Below are positions 24,155 through 32,191 of a stretch of 64,000 nt of DNA, in pieces. A program made the position numbers and the translations under genes. Positions within the stretch are counted from its first letter, which is position 1. Each line of letters opens with the position of its first letter. This DNA comes from Spirochaetota bacterium (lineage in GTDB: Bacteria > Spirochaetota > UBA4802 > JAFGDQ01): the NCBI GenBank assembly GCA_016932015.1, contig JAFGDQ010000059.1, forward strand, positions 1 to 64,000. Direction: 5' to 3'. The notes beneath the pieces were generated by a model. The model was not told the DNA's origin. It saw only the letters and a program-made list of their open reading frames with translations, and searched no databases.

Positions 24155-24952
24155 ATGAATATTTCCAGGGGAAAAATCAAATCAGCTGCAATATGGCTTG
24201 TTATAAATACAGTTATAACTCTACTCGTATTTTCATTTATTGCTGAAGATTATCAGTTACCTTTATGGAAGCTGTTTTTTATGATTTTTATTATTACAAA
24301 CACAGTTTCAATATTATGTAATTTATCCGGCTATTATTTATACTACTTATTCGGGAAAAAGCCTCTCAGTGTCCTGCTGTCTGTTTCACTTTTCGGTTCT
24401 ATATTTGCAGCCGTACTTGGAATAATAATAAGTCATTTATTGATCTATCAAATATTTGATTACACAGTTTTTGAGCAAAAATATGGTTATATTTTTCCAA
24501 CAATTTTAATCGCGATTATTGTTACAGCAATCGCAATACTTACCAGCCATCTCCAGTTAAAAAAAGATGAACTGGAAAAAAAACTTAACAAGGTGAAGCT
24601 TGAGAATGAAATCAGCTCTGAAAATTATTCACTGTCTATAAAAGAAGACGAAAAATATCACATGATAAAATCTGATGAGATTATTTACCTATCCTCTCAC
24701 GGTAAAAAAACAACTGTTCACACCTGCAGTAGAGATTTTGAAACAAATCAATTAATGAAGAATTATGAAAACAAGCTTTCAGATAACTTCGTAAGAATTC
24801 ACAGGCAGTTTATTATAAACACGAAATATCTGTCACAGATAAAATACTATGAAGGCGGCAGATACATGGCCTACCTCAGTGACGAAGACGAAAGCACGCT
24901 CCCAGTGGGAAGAAAGGTTGCGCCTGTTTTAAAAGAAAAACTTGGAATTTAA
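24155..24952 (+). CDS. Membrane-bound LytTR-family transcription regulator
   Basis: The 265-residue protein has four membrane helices (about 11-30, 38-60, 72-96 and 110-130), a coiled linker (LKKDELEKKLNKVKLENE) and a C-terminal LytTR DNA-binding domain (about 165-262) with MIKSDEIIYLSSHGKK, FVRIHRQFIINTKYL and LPVGRKVAPVLKEKL. Such proteins sense the membrane directly and bind pairs of short direct repeats. An 11-bp direct repeat with 21-bp period starts only seven bases after this gene and lies upstream of the next promoter, so it likely controls the DUF2141 gene and perhaps the fusion gene beyond. There is no partner kinase. Confidence 0.88.
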   Translation: MNISRGKIKSAAIWLVINTVITLLVFSFIAEDYQLPLWKLFFMIFIITNTVSILCNLSGYYLYYLFGKKPLSVLLSVSLFGSIFAAVLGIIISHLLIYQIFDYTVFEQKYGYIFPTILIAIIVTAIAILTSHLQLKKDELEKKLNKVKLENEISSENYSLSIKEDEKYHMIKSDEIIYLSSHGKKTTVHTCSRDFETNQLMKNYENKLSDNFVRIHRQFIINTKYLSQIKYYEGGRYMAYLSDEDESTLPVGRKVAPVLKEKLGI

Positions 24953-24958
24953 ATACCG

Positions 24959-25024
24959 TTCATTCCCTCTTTAATATCATTCATTCCCTCCCATATTGAC
25001 AACAAAATAAAATTCAATTATGTT
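24959..25024 (+). promoter_or_regulatory. Paired direct repeats and promoter of the DUF2141 gene
   Basis: TTCATTCCCTC occurs at 24959-24969 and again, perfectly, at 24980-24990, a period of 21 bp or two helical turns. A housekeeping promoter follows: TTGACA at 24996-25001, a 17-base spacer and TATGTT at 25019-25024. The ATG at 25055 has AAGGAG before it. Paired direct repeats just upstream of -35 are the usual geometry for LytTR activators, although the repeat itself is not the classical LytTR consensus. Confidence 0.6.
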
Positions 25025-25054
25025 CTCTTTGAATCAACAAAAGGAGAATAAACA

Positions 25055-25498
25055 ATGAAAAAAATTTCAATTCTGTGTTTAACATTTTTACTTTTAATAA
25101 CAGCAGGATTTCTTTTAGCAAAAGAAACCTCAAAAACCGGAACTCTTACAATAATCGTGAACGGCTTTGAAAATAACAATGGAAAAGCAATGATTGCGCT
25201 CTGTAATTCGAAAGAGTGCTATAAGGACACAAACAAAGCGATAAGAAGAGAAATGACAGGAATAACAAATCAGCAATCAAAATGTGTTATAAAAAATCTT
25301 CCTTACGGCACCTACAGCATAAGCCTCTACCATGATGAAAACGAAAATAACGAGCTGGATAAAAACGCACTTGGAATACCGAAAGAAGACTACGGATTTT
25401 CGAATAATGCGCGAAGTACTTTCGGACCGCCTGATTATGAAGATGTTGTATTTGAATTCAATAAAGCTGAAATGATAGTGACTATAACAGTCAAATAA
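25055..25498 (+). CDS. Secreted DUF2141 protein
   Basis: The 147-residue protein has a signal peptide (about 1-21, LLLITAGFLLAKE) and a DUF2141 beta-sandwich domain: GTLTIIVNGFENNNGKAMIAL, CVIKNLPYGTYSISLYHDEN and a C-terminal DVVFEFNKAEMIVTITV strand. An ENENNELDKN loop could bind calcium. Two cysteines (CNSKECYK) may form a disulfide. DUF2141 proteins are periplasmic or surface proteins without an assigned function. It is preceded by a good promoter with paired repeats, probable target of the LytTR regulator next door. Confidence 0.85.
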   Translation: MKKISILCLTFLLLITAGFLLAKETSKTGTLTIIVNGFENNNGKAMIALCNSKECYKDTNKAIRREMTGITNQQSKCVIKNLPYGTYSISLYHDENENNELDKNALGIPKEDYGFSNNARSTFGPPDYEDVVFEFNKAEMIVTITVK

Positions 25499-25584
25499 AA
25501 GAAATAATGTCTTAACAGTAAATCTGGTTATCATTATCAGCCTCGTATAACAAATACTTATAAAATAATAATGGATTAAGAGAA

Positions 25585-27438
25585 ATGATAAAGTCAATAG
25601 AAATACTTCAGTTTGTTTTTCTGACAGCTTTTATAACTGCAGGCAACATTACAGGCTTCGACACACAGGTAATACGGTTACTGAGTGTAATTATTCTTAT
25701 AGCAATGACACCAATGATGTATTACATAAGAATGAAGAGCGGCCTTTCTATGATACATAAAGGCGTTATGTTATTTATGTTACTGAACATACTTATTTTC
25801 TGGATATTCCCTCAGAAACTGGGTCAGGTAATGTTCTATTCACCTCTGGGAATTTTATATGCGATATTTTTTGCTGTTATATTTTTCTCTGCAATACTCA
25901 TGAAATCAAACTTCACTGAATACTATGCGAAGAAAACAACACCTCAGGAATTCTGGGAAACTGATATTTTTAAAATAATAAACCGGAACATGAGTTTAGT
26001 CTGGGCCGGAATATTTGCAGTATCTGCATTCATTACTTTCCTGCCCTATCTTCTGCCATTTGAACAAACAATATTAACTGGTTATGCTTTTCAGTTAATA
26101 CTGCCGCTAATCATAATGATCGGAGTCGGGATACCTTTTAACAAAAGATATCCGGAATACATAATGAGAAAATCCGGTCTTGATCAGTCTTTTACAAATC
26201 CGGGAATCAGCACCCCGGCATTTACAGAATATAAAAAAGATGAGAACAAAAGTGAGGATATAATGAATAAATTAAAGATTACAGCAATTAACGGTTCACC
26301 GCACGGTAATGTGGGAAGTACAAGCCAGATGATTCAAATGATAGGTTCTGCAATTGCTGAACAGGGAATCACCTTTGAACTGGAAGAAATTTTTCTGTCT
26401 GAGAAACACATTGAATACTGTGTAGGGTGCGGCTTCTGTCTTGAAAACGCACGATGCTGGAGAAAGGACGATCATCCTGAAATAATTGAAAAGCTGCTTA
26501 ACGCAGATGCTGTTATCCTGGGATCGCCTGTTTACTTCAGTCATGTCACCGCACAAATGAAAACTTTCCTGGATCGCTCATTGAGCTTTGGTCATAAACC
26601 GCGTACTGCAACAAAACCTGGTATTGCTGTAAGCGTTTCCGCAGGGATGGGAGAAGCCGCTGTTGGTCGCTACCTTGAAGGAGTTATGCATGTCTTTGGC
26701 GCTTTTTCAGTGGGTGCACTGACTTCAATGGCTGTAAATCCGGGAGGATTCCTCGGCAAAGATGCAGTGCAGGCAAGAGCCAAAGATCTTGCCTCTGATC
26801 TCATAAGAGCAATCAAAGAAAAGAGGACATATCCTGTAACAGACGAGACATACCAGTTCTATTTATTTATGAGAGATCTTGTAACGCGGGAAAAAGAGTT
26901 CATGAAAGGCGATTACAGGCACTGGCAGGAGTCCGGGCTCTTAGACAGATTTGAATCATATGTGAAACAGAATTTTACCGAACTGAATTATGATGAAGGT
27001 TTAAGAAAAGAATGGCTGAAAGGATTGATGCAGGAATCAAAAAAAGATAAAAGGGAAAAAACACAAACTGCAAACCTGAAAAATAATCAGAATAATGTAA
27101 ACGGACCGGAATCCGTGAACAGCTGCTATGAACTTTTAAAAATAATGCCCATGGGTTTCAGACATGAATCCGCAAACGGATTAAAAGCAGTTTACCAGTT
27201 TCAGATAACAGGTGATGAGGAATTTACTGCACATCTTGCTATAGAAAACGGCGATTGTTCTTTTCATGAAGGAAATCACAGCAGCCCGGATGTTGTTATA
27301 AATTCACCTGCAGACATATGGCTAGCTATATCAAAAGGGGAACTTGACGGGCAGGCAGCATTCATGCAGGGCAAATATAAGGTTACCGGAGACCTTACTA
27401 TGCTGATGAAAATGAATTCGATGTTCGGGAATGCCTAA
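25585..27438 (+). CDS. Membrane / NADPH-dependent FMN reductase / SCP2 fusion
   Basis: The 617-residue protein joins three parts. Residues 1-200 hold about six membrane helices of no recognised family. Residues 228-400 form a flavodoxin-like FMN reductase (KITAINGSPHGNVGST for FMN phosphate; CVGCGFCLENARCW, a Cys-rich loop; VILGSPVYFSHVTAQMKTF). Residues about 505-617 resemble an SCP2 sterol-carrier domain (FTAHLAIENGDCSFHEG, PADIWLAISKGELDGQAA). An internal Met at the start of the reductase part (MNKLKITAING) could yield a soluble form. The architecture suggests redox work on a lipid-like or quinone-like substrate at the membrane. It follows the DUF2141 gene by 86 bases and may share its regulation. 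Confidence 0.8.
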   Translation: MIKSIEILQFVFLTAFITAGNITGFDTQVIRLLSVIILIAMTPMMYYIRMKSGLSMIHKGVMLFMLLNILIFWIFPQKLGQVMFYSPLGILYAIFFAVIFFSAILMKSNFTEYYAKKTTPQEFWETDIFKIINRNMSLVWAGIFAVSAFITFLPYLLPFEQTILTGYAFQLILPLIIMIGVGIPFNKRYPEYIMRKSGLDQSFTNPGISTPAFTEYKKDENKSEDIMNKLKITAINGSPHGNVGSTSQMIQMIGSAIAEQGITFELEEIFLSEKHIEYCVGCGFCLENARCWRKDDHPEIIEKLLNADAVILGSPVYFSHVTAQMKTFLDRSLSFGHKPRTATKPGIAVSVSAGMGEAAVGRYLEGVMHVFGAFSVGALTSMAVNPGGFLGKDAVQARAKDLASDLIRAIKEKRTYPVTDETYQFYLFMRDLVTREKEFMKGDYRHWQESGLLDRFESYVKQNFTELNYDEGLRKEWLKGLMQESKKDKREKTQTANLKNNQNNVNGPESVNSCYELLKIMPMGFRHESANGLKAVYQFQITGDEEFTAHLAIENGDCSFHEGNHSSPDVVINSPADIWLAISKGELDGQAAFMQGKYKVTGDLTMLMKMNSMFGNA

Positions 27439-27508
27439 AACAGGTAACCCATTTCAATTTAATATTTAATACTAATTTCAGATACTGATAAATATTTAAG
27501 GATTTTTT

Positions 27509-29017
27509 TTATCTGTATTCGAGTTTAAACGTATTTCCGTCATCCTGAAGTATAAGATCCCAGTTAAGACTGGTAAGCTTACTCAGGAAATAAGCATCGT
27601 GGCTGACAAGCACTAAAGCGCATGGACAGTCACAGAGCGCACTCTCAAGGCATTCAATGGAAGTAAGATCCATGTGATTCGTAGGCTCGTCCATTATAAT
27701 AATATTCGGATCACGCGTCATACCCAGTGCAAGAAGCAGCTTGCGGGTCTCACCAGGACTCGGCTCAGCAGTGGAAAGGAGCCTTTCAGGAACGGAATTC
27801 AGCCTGCTAACAATATTCATCAGATGCCCGAGCTTTTCCCCTGATAAAGATACAGCTTTTTTAAGAATTTGCCTTGCCTCCTGCACATCTATTTCCTGCG
27901 GTACATAAGTTATGCGGTCAGATTCAATGTTTAAATGCTCCAGCATATATTTAATCAGCGTACTTTTACCTGAACCGTTTGGCCCGGTAACAGCTATACG
28001 GTCAGCAGGCCTGATATTCAGATCAGGAAATATAAGCTTCTTTTCTTTGCCCATTGCAACAGTGCCTGCAGGCAGATTAATTATCTGATCACGTTTTGTT
28101 ACAGATCCCGAAAGCCATATTCCGAGAGTTCTTTTCTTCTCTATTGTTATTTTCTCAAAGTCCACCTGCATCCGGTCAACCCTGGTCTGCAGCTGTTTGT
28201 ACAGTTTACCTGCCTTTCCGTCTTTCCCTGTAAGTATAGCATGGTCGATCTTTCCTTTTGCATCCTTGTCCTTAGGCGCAATGTGCTTCTTGGAGCGCTT
28301 TTTATCAGCCTGCTCTGCTTCCTGCCCGCGGCGGACGGCCTCGCGTCTCAGCTTTTTTACAGCCTTTTTCTGAATCACATACTGCTTTTGAACAGCCTGC
28401 TGCTCCTGTTTAATGGCAGCAGCTGCTTCAGTCACACCCCCGGGGCGTACACTCACAGCAGGCGGCTTTGCAAAAACGCATGCCTTGCAAAGCCTGTCAA
28501 GAAGCTCCCGGTCATGACTTACAAGCAGCCCTATGCCTTTGTATTCTGATAATGCCTCAGCTGTCAGTTTACGGGCATACGAATCAAGGTGATTTGTGGG
28601 TTCATCCACAGCAAGCAGTTCCGGTTCCTGCCATAATGCGGCTGCCAGCTGAACTCTTTTTCTTTCGCCGTGTGACAATGTCTGCCAGCGGTTCTGCCAG
28701 TCGTCTTTTATTTTCAGCTGTTCCTTCAGTATATTGGCACACCTCTCACGTGCCCTGAAAAATTCCGTCATCATGTTCGGCGGATCATCTGTTCTCTGCA
28801 TGCAGTAAATGGAATTTTCCGGAAATTCTATATTACCCTTTTCAGGTGTAAGATAACCCGTTGCAAGTTTAAGCAATGTTGTTTTACCTGTACCGTTCGC
28901 GCCGACAAATCCTGTCCATCCGTTTGAAAGATGAAATGATATATCAGTAAAAAGCTGTTCAACTGACGAATTATAGCTGAATGATACAGAGCTGAATTTT
29001 AAGTATATATTATTCAT
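27509..29017 (-). CDS. ABC-F family ATPase
   Basis: The 502-residue protein has two ABC ATPase domains and no membrane part, as in ABC-F proteins that act on the ribosome. Domain 1: GANGTGKTTLLKL, LSHGERKRVQLAAALW, LLAVDEPTNHLD. Domain 2: GPNGSGKSTLIKY, PSPGETRKLLLALG (a variant signature) and IIIMDEPTNHMD. The linker (about 195-270) is very basic, rich in Lys, Arg and Gln, as in the P-site tRNA interaction motif region. Members protect ribosomes from antibiotics (Vga/Lsa types) or rescue stalled translation (EttA/Uup types); which applies here is not decidable. It is monocistronic and convergent with the fusion gene. Confidence 0.88.
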   Translation of the reverse strand: MNNIYLKFSSVSFSYNSSVEQLFTDISFHLSNGWTGFVGANGTGKTTLLKLATGYLTPEKGNIEFPENSIYCMQRTDDPPNMMTEFFRARERCANILKEQLKIKDDWQNRWQTLSHGERKRVQLAAALWQEPELLAVDEPTNHLDSYARKLTAEALSEYKGIGLLVSHDRELLDRLCKACVFAKPPAVSVRPGGVTEAAAAIKQEQQAVQKQYVIQKKAVKKLRREAVRRGQEAEQADKKRSKKHIAPKDKDAKGKIDHAILTGKDGKAGKLYKQLQTRVDRMQVDFEKITIEKKRTLGIWLSGSVTKRDQIINLPAGTVAMGKEKKLIFPDLNIRPADRIAVTGPNGSGKSTLIKYMLEHLNIESDRITYVPQEIDVQEARQILKKAVSLSGEKLGHLMNIVSRLNSVPERLLSTAEPSPGETRKLLLALGMTRDPNIIIMDEPTNHMDLTSIECLESALCDCPCALVLVSHDAYFLSKLTSLNWDLILQDDGNTFKLEYR

Positions 29018-29141
29018 TCTGCTACCTTCAATATTATCAAAAATAAAATTAAATATTAGAAATTTATTTTCTCAGATTAAGCAGTGTTTGAGAAATAAAG
29101 TTGTTTATGGTATTATTGAGTCTGTCACATGCGCTGATTGT

Positions 29142-29335
29142 TTGAAAAGAATTCCGTATTAATTAAAAAAGCCGCGGGACCGCGGCTTTAATAGATATAT
29201 CTCAGGCCGCGGAGTTAAAGATTAATACGGAACACACTTTTCAGTATAAATCGCACTGACATGACATCATGTGTGCTTTTTGAAATTTACATTTCAAACG
29301 AAATTAGCATTTCAAAAAAGTGTTATTCCGAATTA
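29142..29335. repeat. Nested inverted repeats upstream of the XRE-cupin gene
   Basis: In the 490-bp gap between the ABC-F and regulator genes, TTCCGTATTAAT (29152-29163) and its exact complement ATTAATACGGAA (29221-29232) enclose a GC hairpin AAAGCCGCGG/CCGCGGCTTT (29168-29189). The outer arms extend with one gap to TGAAAAG/CTTTTCA. A second inverted pair (CTTTTTGAAAT at 29276-29286 and ATTTCAAAAAAG at 29309-29320) follows, and CACTTTT/AAAAGTG with CGGAA/TTCCG occurs a third time. It looks like a MITE-like unit with partial duplications, and the GC hairpin could end ABC-F-side transcription. Confidence 0.5.
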
Positions 29336-29445
29336 GTTCTTCACTATAGCGACTCCTGTTATTCAATTTTTTTAATTCTCATCACAGCCGGCAAAATATC
29401 AAGTAAAAAAAAATTTAACAAATTATAAAAATCCTGCAAAAAAAC

Positions 29446-29501
29446 TTGACAATTTTTGATGACATTTATATATATTAAAGTAACTTAAGTATTACTAAAG
29501 T
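29446..29501 (+). promoter_or_regulatory. Promoter and candidate operator of the XRE-cupin gene
   Basis: TTGACA (29446-29451), 17 bases, then TATATA (29469-29474) make a strong housekeeping promoter. Directly after it, AAAGTAACTTAAGTATTACTAAAGTAA contains two AAAGTAA copies and a dyad AGTAA-CTTAAG-TTACT overlapping the transcription start. Its place just ahead of a helix-turn-helix gene suggests self-repression. The ATG at 29508 has only a close-set AAGGAT as ribosome site. Confidence 0.6.
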
Positions 29502-29507
29502 AAGGAT

Positions 29508-30098
29508 ATGCCGGAAAAAACAAACAATACAAAATATAATTACGGGGAAAAAATCCGTACGATCAGGGAAAAAAAACAAATGACCCTGAAAGAAGTCGCG
29601 TTAAAGGCAGAGGTAAGCGAAAGCCTTGTGTCGCAAATTGAAAGAAACAAAGTATCACCCGCAATTGATACGCTGCTGAGACTTGCTGATGTACTTGAAA
29701 TTGATCTTGAATATCTGTTTCAGGATTACAAAAAAAAGAAGAAAATCAACCTGGTAAAAGCAGGTGAAAGAAATAAAATAATCAATCAGGGCATTTTATA
29801 CGAACAGCTTTCAAAAACCATTGATGATGACAAGGAACACGCAATAGAGGCTTATTACCTTGAAATTGCCCCTGATATGGAAAAAGGCAGCAAAGAATAC
29901 GGACACAGAGGCAGAGAGCTTGGTATTATTATTGAAGGCAAAGGTGAATTTATAATCGGCGGTGAAAAATTCGACCTCGAAAAAGGCGACAGCATTTCTT
30001 TCGAGTCTGATGTCCCTCATATCCTCAGGAACAAGGGACAAAAGACTTTGAAAGCATACTGGATGGTCACACCGCCCAAAAAGGCATTTGGAAATTAA
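29508..30098 (+). CDS. XRE-family regulator with C-terminal cupin
   Basis: The 196-residue protein has an N-terminal helix-turn-helix (about 13-67: IRTIREKKQMTLKEVALKAE, VSESLVSQIERNKVSP) and a C-terminal cupin (about 120-190: GRELGIIIEGKGEFIIGGEK, GDSISFESDVPHILRN). These XRE-cupin proteins repress metabolic genes and respond to a small molecule held in the cupin barrel. It precedes leuCDB on the same strand by 137 bases, so the leucine-type operon is the natural target, but a general stress or amino-acid role is also possible. It likely also binds the dyad at its own promoter. Confidence 0.88.
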   Translation: MPEKTNNTKYNYGEKIRTIREKKQMTLKEVALKAEVSESLVSQIERNKVSPAIDTLLRLADVLEIDLEYLFQDYKKKKKINLVKAGERNKIINQGILYEQLSKTIDDDKEHAIEAYYLEIAPDMEKGSKEYGHRGRELGIIIEGKGEFIIGGEKFDLEKGDSISFESDVPHILRNKGQKTLKAYWMVTPPKKAFGN

Positions 30099-30131
30099 AT
30101 TTTTAATGAAATTCTAAATTTGAATGAACAA

Positions 30132-30196
30132 CCCCGTCGCAAGCAGCGGGGTATCAAAAACTATAAAAACATAATGTTCCGCGCCAAGCCGCGGGG
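30132..30196. repeat. Two GC hairpin repeats in the leuC leader
   Basis: CCCCGTCGC-AAGCA-GCGGGG (30132-30151, followed by TATCAAA) and CCGCGCCAAGCCGCGGGG (30179-30196, followed by AATTAAACCAAAAGAGATT) are two direct, related units in the 137-bp gap before leuC. They match the unit at 15444-15464. They could attenuate read-through from the regulator gene into leuC. Confidence 0.55.
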
Positions 30197-30235
30197 AATT
30201 AAACCAAAAGAGATTAAAATAACGAGGAGGAACAT

Positions 30236-31636
30236 ATGGGTAAAACAATCGCAGAAAAAATCTTCGAATCACATCTGGAAGATCAGCCGTTTGAAGGAAT
30301 AAATGTAATCAGGCTTGATGCTGTTTTCTGTCATGAGATTACAACGCCGGTAGCAATTGCCGACCTTGTTGCCAGAGGCAAAGACAGGGTGTTTGACAGC
30401 ACAAAAATAAAAGCAGTAATTGATCATGTTACTCCGGCCAAGGATTCAAAAACAGCCGAGCAGGGTAAGATCATGAGAGACTGGGCAAAAAGGCATGATA
30501 TTAAAGACTTCTTTGACATAGGCAGAAACGGCGTATGCCACGCGATCTTTCCGGAAAAAGGTTTCGTAAGGCCCGGATACACTGTTATAATGGGCGACTC
30601 TCATACATGTACGCACGGAGCTTTTGGAGCTTTCGCTGCAGGAGTCGGTACAACTGACCTTGAAGTAGGCATACTGAAAGGAGTATGCGCGTTCAAGGAG
30701 CCGAAGACAATCAGGTTCGTACTGAACGGAAAGCTTCCGAAAGGCGTTTATGCAAAGGATGTGATTCTGTACATCATAGGACAGATAGGCGTTAACGGCG
30801 CAACCAACATGGTAATGGAGTTCACAGGCCCTGTTGTAGACAAGATGAGCATGGAGTCAAGAATGACTTTGTGCAACATGGCAATTGAAGCTGGCGGAAC
30901 AAGCGGCATCTGTTATCCTGACATGACAACAGTAAATTACCTGTGGAAATTCATTAAGCAGGATTTCATAACAAAGCAGGATGCGTTAAAAGCATATTCA
31001 AAATTCATCTCGGACAAAGACGCTAAGTATGAAAAGGTTATAGAATACGACTTAAGCAATCTGGAACCGATGATGACAGTCGGTTATAAACCTGATGAAG
31101 TAAAAACCGTTAAAGAAATGGAAGGGGCTAATATTGACCAGATTTACATAGGTTCATGCACAAACGGCAGAATAGAGGATTTAAGGATTGCATCGGAAAT
31201 ACTTAAAGGCAAAAAGATAAGTGACAAAGTCAGAGGAGTTTTGTCACCGGCAACTCCGGATATTTATTCCCGGGCGTTAAAAGAAGGAATTATCGACATC
31301 TTCATGAAAGCGGGTTTCTGTGTGACAAACCCGACATGCGGAGCCTGTCTTGGAATGAGCAACGGCGTTCTTGCGAATGGAGAAGTCTGCGCGTCAACAA
31401 CAAACAGAAACTTCAACGGCAGAATGGGGAAAGGCGGAATGGTTCATCTGATGAGTCCTGCAACTGCTGCAGCCACGGCAATAGCAGGAAAGATAACAAA
31501 TGCAAAAATATCCGGCGATAAACCAAAAGCAAAACCTGTGAAGAAAACTGCTCAGAAAGCTGAAAAGAAAGTTAAAAAAACAGCAGTACAGAAACCAGCT
31601 AAGAAAAAAGTTACCGGCAAAGGAGGCAAAAAATGA
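30236..31636 (+). CDS. leuC: 3-isopropylmalate dehydratase large subunit with lysine-rich tail
   Basis: This aconitase-family LeuC isomerises 2- to 3-isopropylmalate in leucine synthesis. The [4Fe-4S] ligands are present in YIGSCTNGRIEDL and NPTCGACLGM, and substrate segments in GDSHTCTHGAFGAFAAGVG. The catalytic core ends around residue 422 (ATAIAGKITN). A 44-residue tail follows with 18 lysines plus Ala and Pro (KPKAKPVKKTAQKAEKK and so on), like bacterial histone H1-type tails, unusual for this enzyme. AGGAGG lies just before the ATG. The tail overlaps the leuD start by four bases. leuA is not in the window; a role as homoaconitase or citramalate-pathway enzyme cannot be excluded. Confidence 0.92.
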   Translation: MGKTIAEKIFESHLEDQPFEGINVIRLDAVFCHEITTPVAIADLVARGKDRVFDSTKIKAVIDHVTPAKDSKTAEQGKIMRDWAKRHDIKDFFDIGRNGVCHAIFPEKGFVRPGYTVIMGDSHTCTHGAFGAFAAGVGTTDLEVGILKGVCAFKEPKTIRFVLNGKLPKGVYAKDVILYIIGQIGVNGATNMVMEFTGPVVDKMSMESRMTLCNMAIEAGGTSGICYPDMTTVNYLWKFIKQDFITKQDALKAYSKFISDKDAKYEKVIEYDLSNLEPMMTVGYKPDEVKTVKEMEGANIDQIYIGSCTNGRIEDLRIASEILKGKKISDKVRGVLSPATPDIYSRALKEGIIDIFMKAGFCVTNPTCGACLGMSNGVLANGEVCASTTNRNFNGRMGKGGMVHLMSPATAAATAIAGKITNAKISGDKPKAKPVKKTAQKAEKKVKKTAVQKPAKKKVTGKGGKK

Positions 31637-32157
31637 AAAATTTCAGCGGCAAGGTCCTTTTTCTGGACAGAAGCGATATAAATACTGACGAGATCATTCC
31701 TGCCAAGTATTTAACCGAGATTACAAAGGAAGCTTTAAAACCTTATCTGCTTGAAGATTTAAAGCTGGATACTTTTAATCCGGAAAAAGATATAGAAGGA
31801 AAGGCTGTTGTCATAACACGCGAAAACTTCGGATGCGGGTCTTCAAGAGAACACGCGCCATGGGCTCTGGAAGTAAATGATATAAACGCTGTTTTCGCGG
31901 CAAACTTTGCAAGAATATACAGACAGAACATGTATAACTGCGGTATGCTTGCAATGGAGCTGCCTGAAAACACAATCAATGAAATATTCAGCAAGTTCGC
32001 CAGTAAGGATACAGAAGCAAAAGTAGACATTTCTTCCTCTACTCTTACATTAGAGTCCGGAGATATAAAAGAGACATACAATTTTAATCTTGCCGGATTC
32101 GACAGATCTTTGATCGAGTCAGGCGGATGGGTGGATTACGCAGATAAAAAATACTAA
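31633..32157 (+). CDS. leuD: 3-isopropylmalate dehydratase small subunit
   Basis: The 174-residue LeuD has the swivel domain that closes over the LeuC active site. Hallmarks are DRSDINTDEIIPAKYL (16-31), VVITRENFGCGSSREHAP (59-76) and an FAANFARIYRQNMYNCG segment. It is the short, stand-alone form found with the LeuC type here. It starts four bases inside leuC, so both subunits are made together. A gap of 34 bases with AAGGAG leads to leuB. Confidence 0.93.
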   Translation: MKNFSGKVLFLDRSDINTDEIIPAKYLTEITKEALKPYLLEDLKLDTFNPEKDIEGKAVVITRENFGCGSSREHAPWALEVNDINAVFAANFARIYRQNMYNCGMLAMELPENTINEIFSKFASKDTEAKVDISSSTLTLESGDIKETYNFNLAGFDRSLIESGGWVDYADKKY

Positions 32158-32191
32158 TAGATAATAATGTATTCAAAAGGAGTTTTACAAA

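Noticed and set aside
24959-24990. Chance tandem repeat before the DUF2141 gene
   Set aside because: Eleven perfect bases at exactly two helical turns, directly ahead of a promoter and after a LytTR gene, is better explained as a binding site; moved to findings.
30099-30235. T-box or leucine leader peptide before leuC
   Set aside because: The gap is too short, lacks a run of Leu codons and a T-box sequence; it holds two GC hairpin repeats instead.
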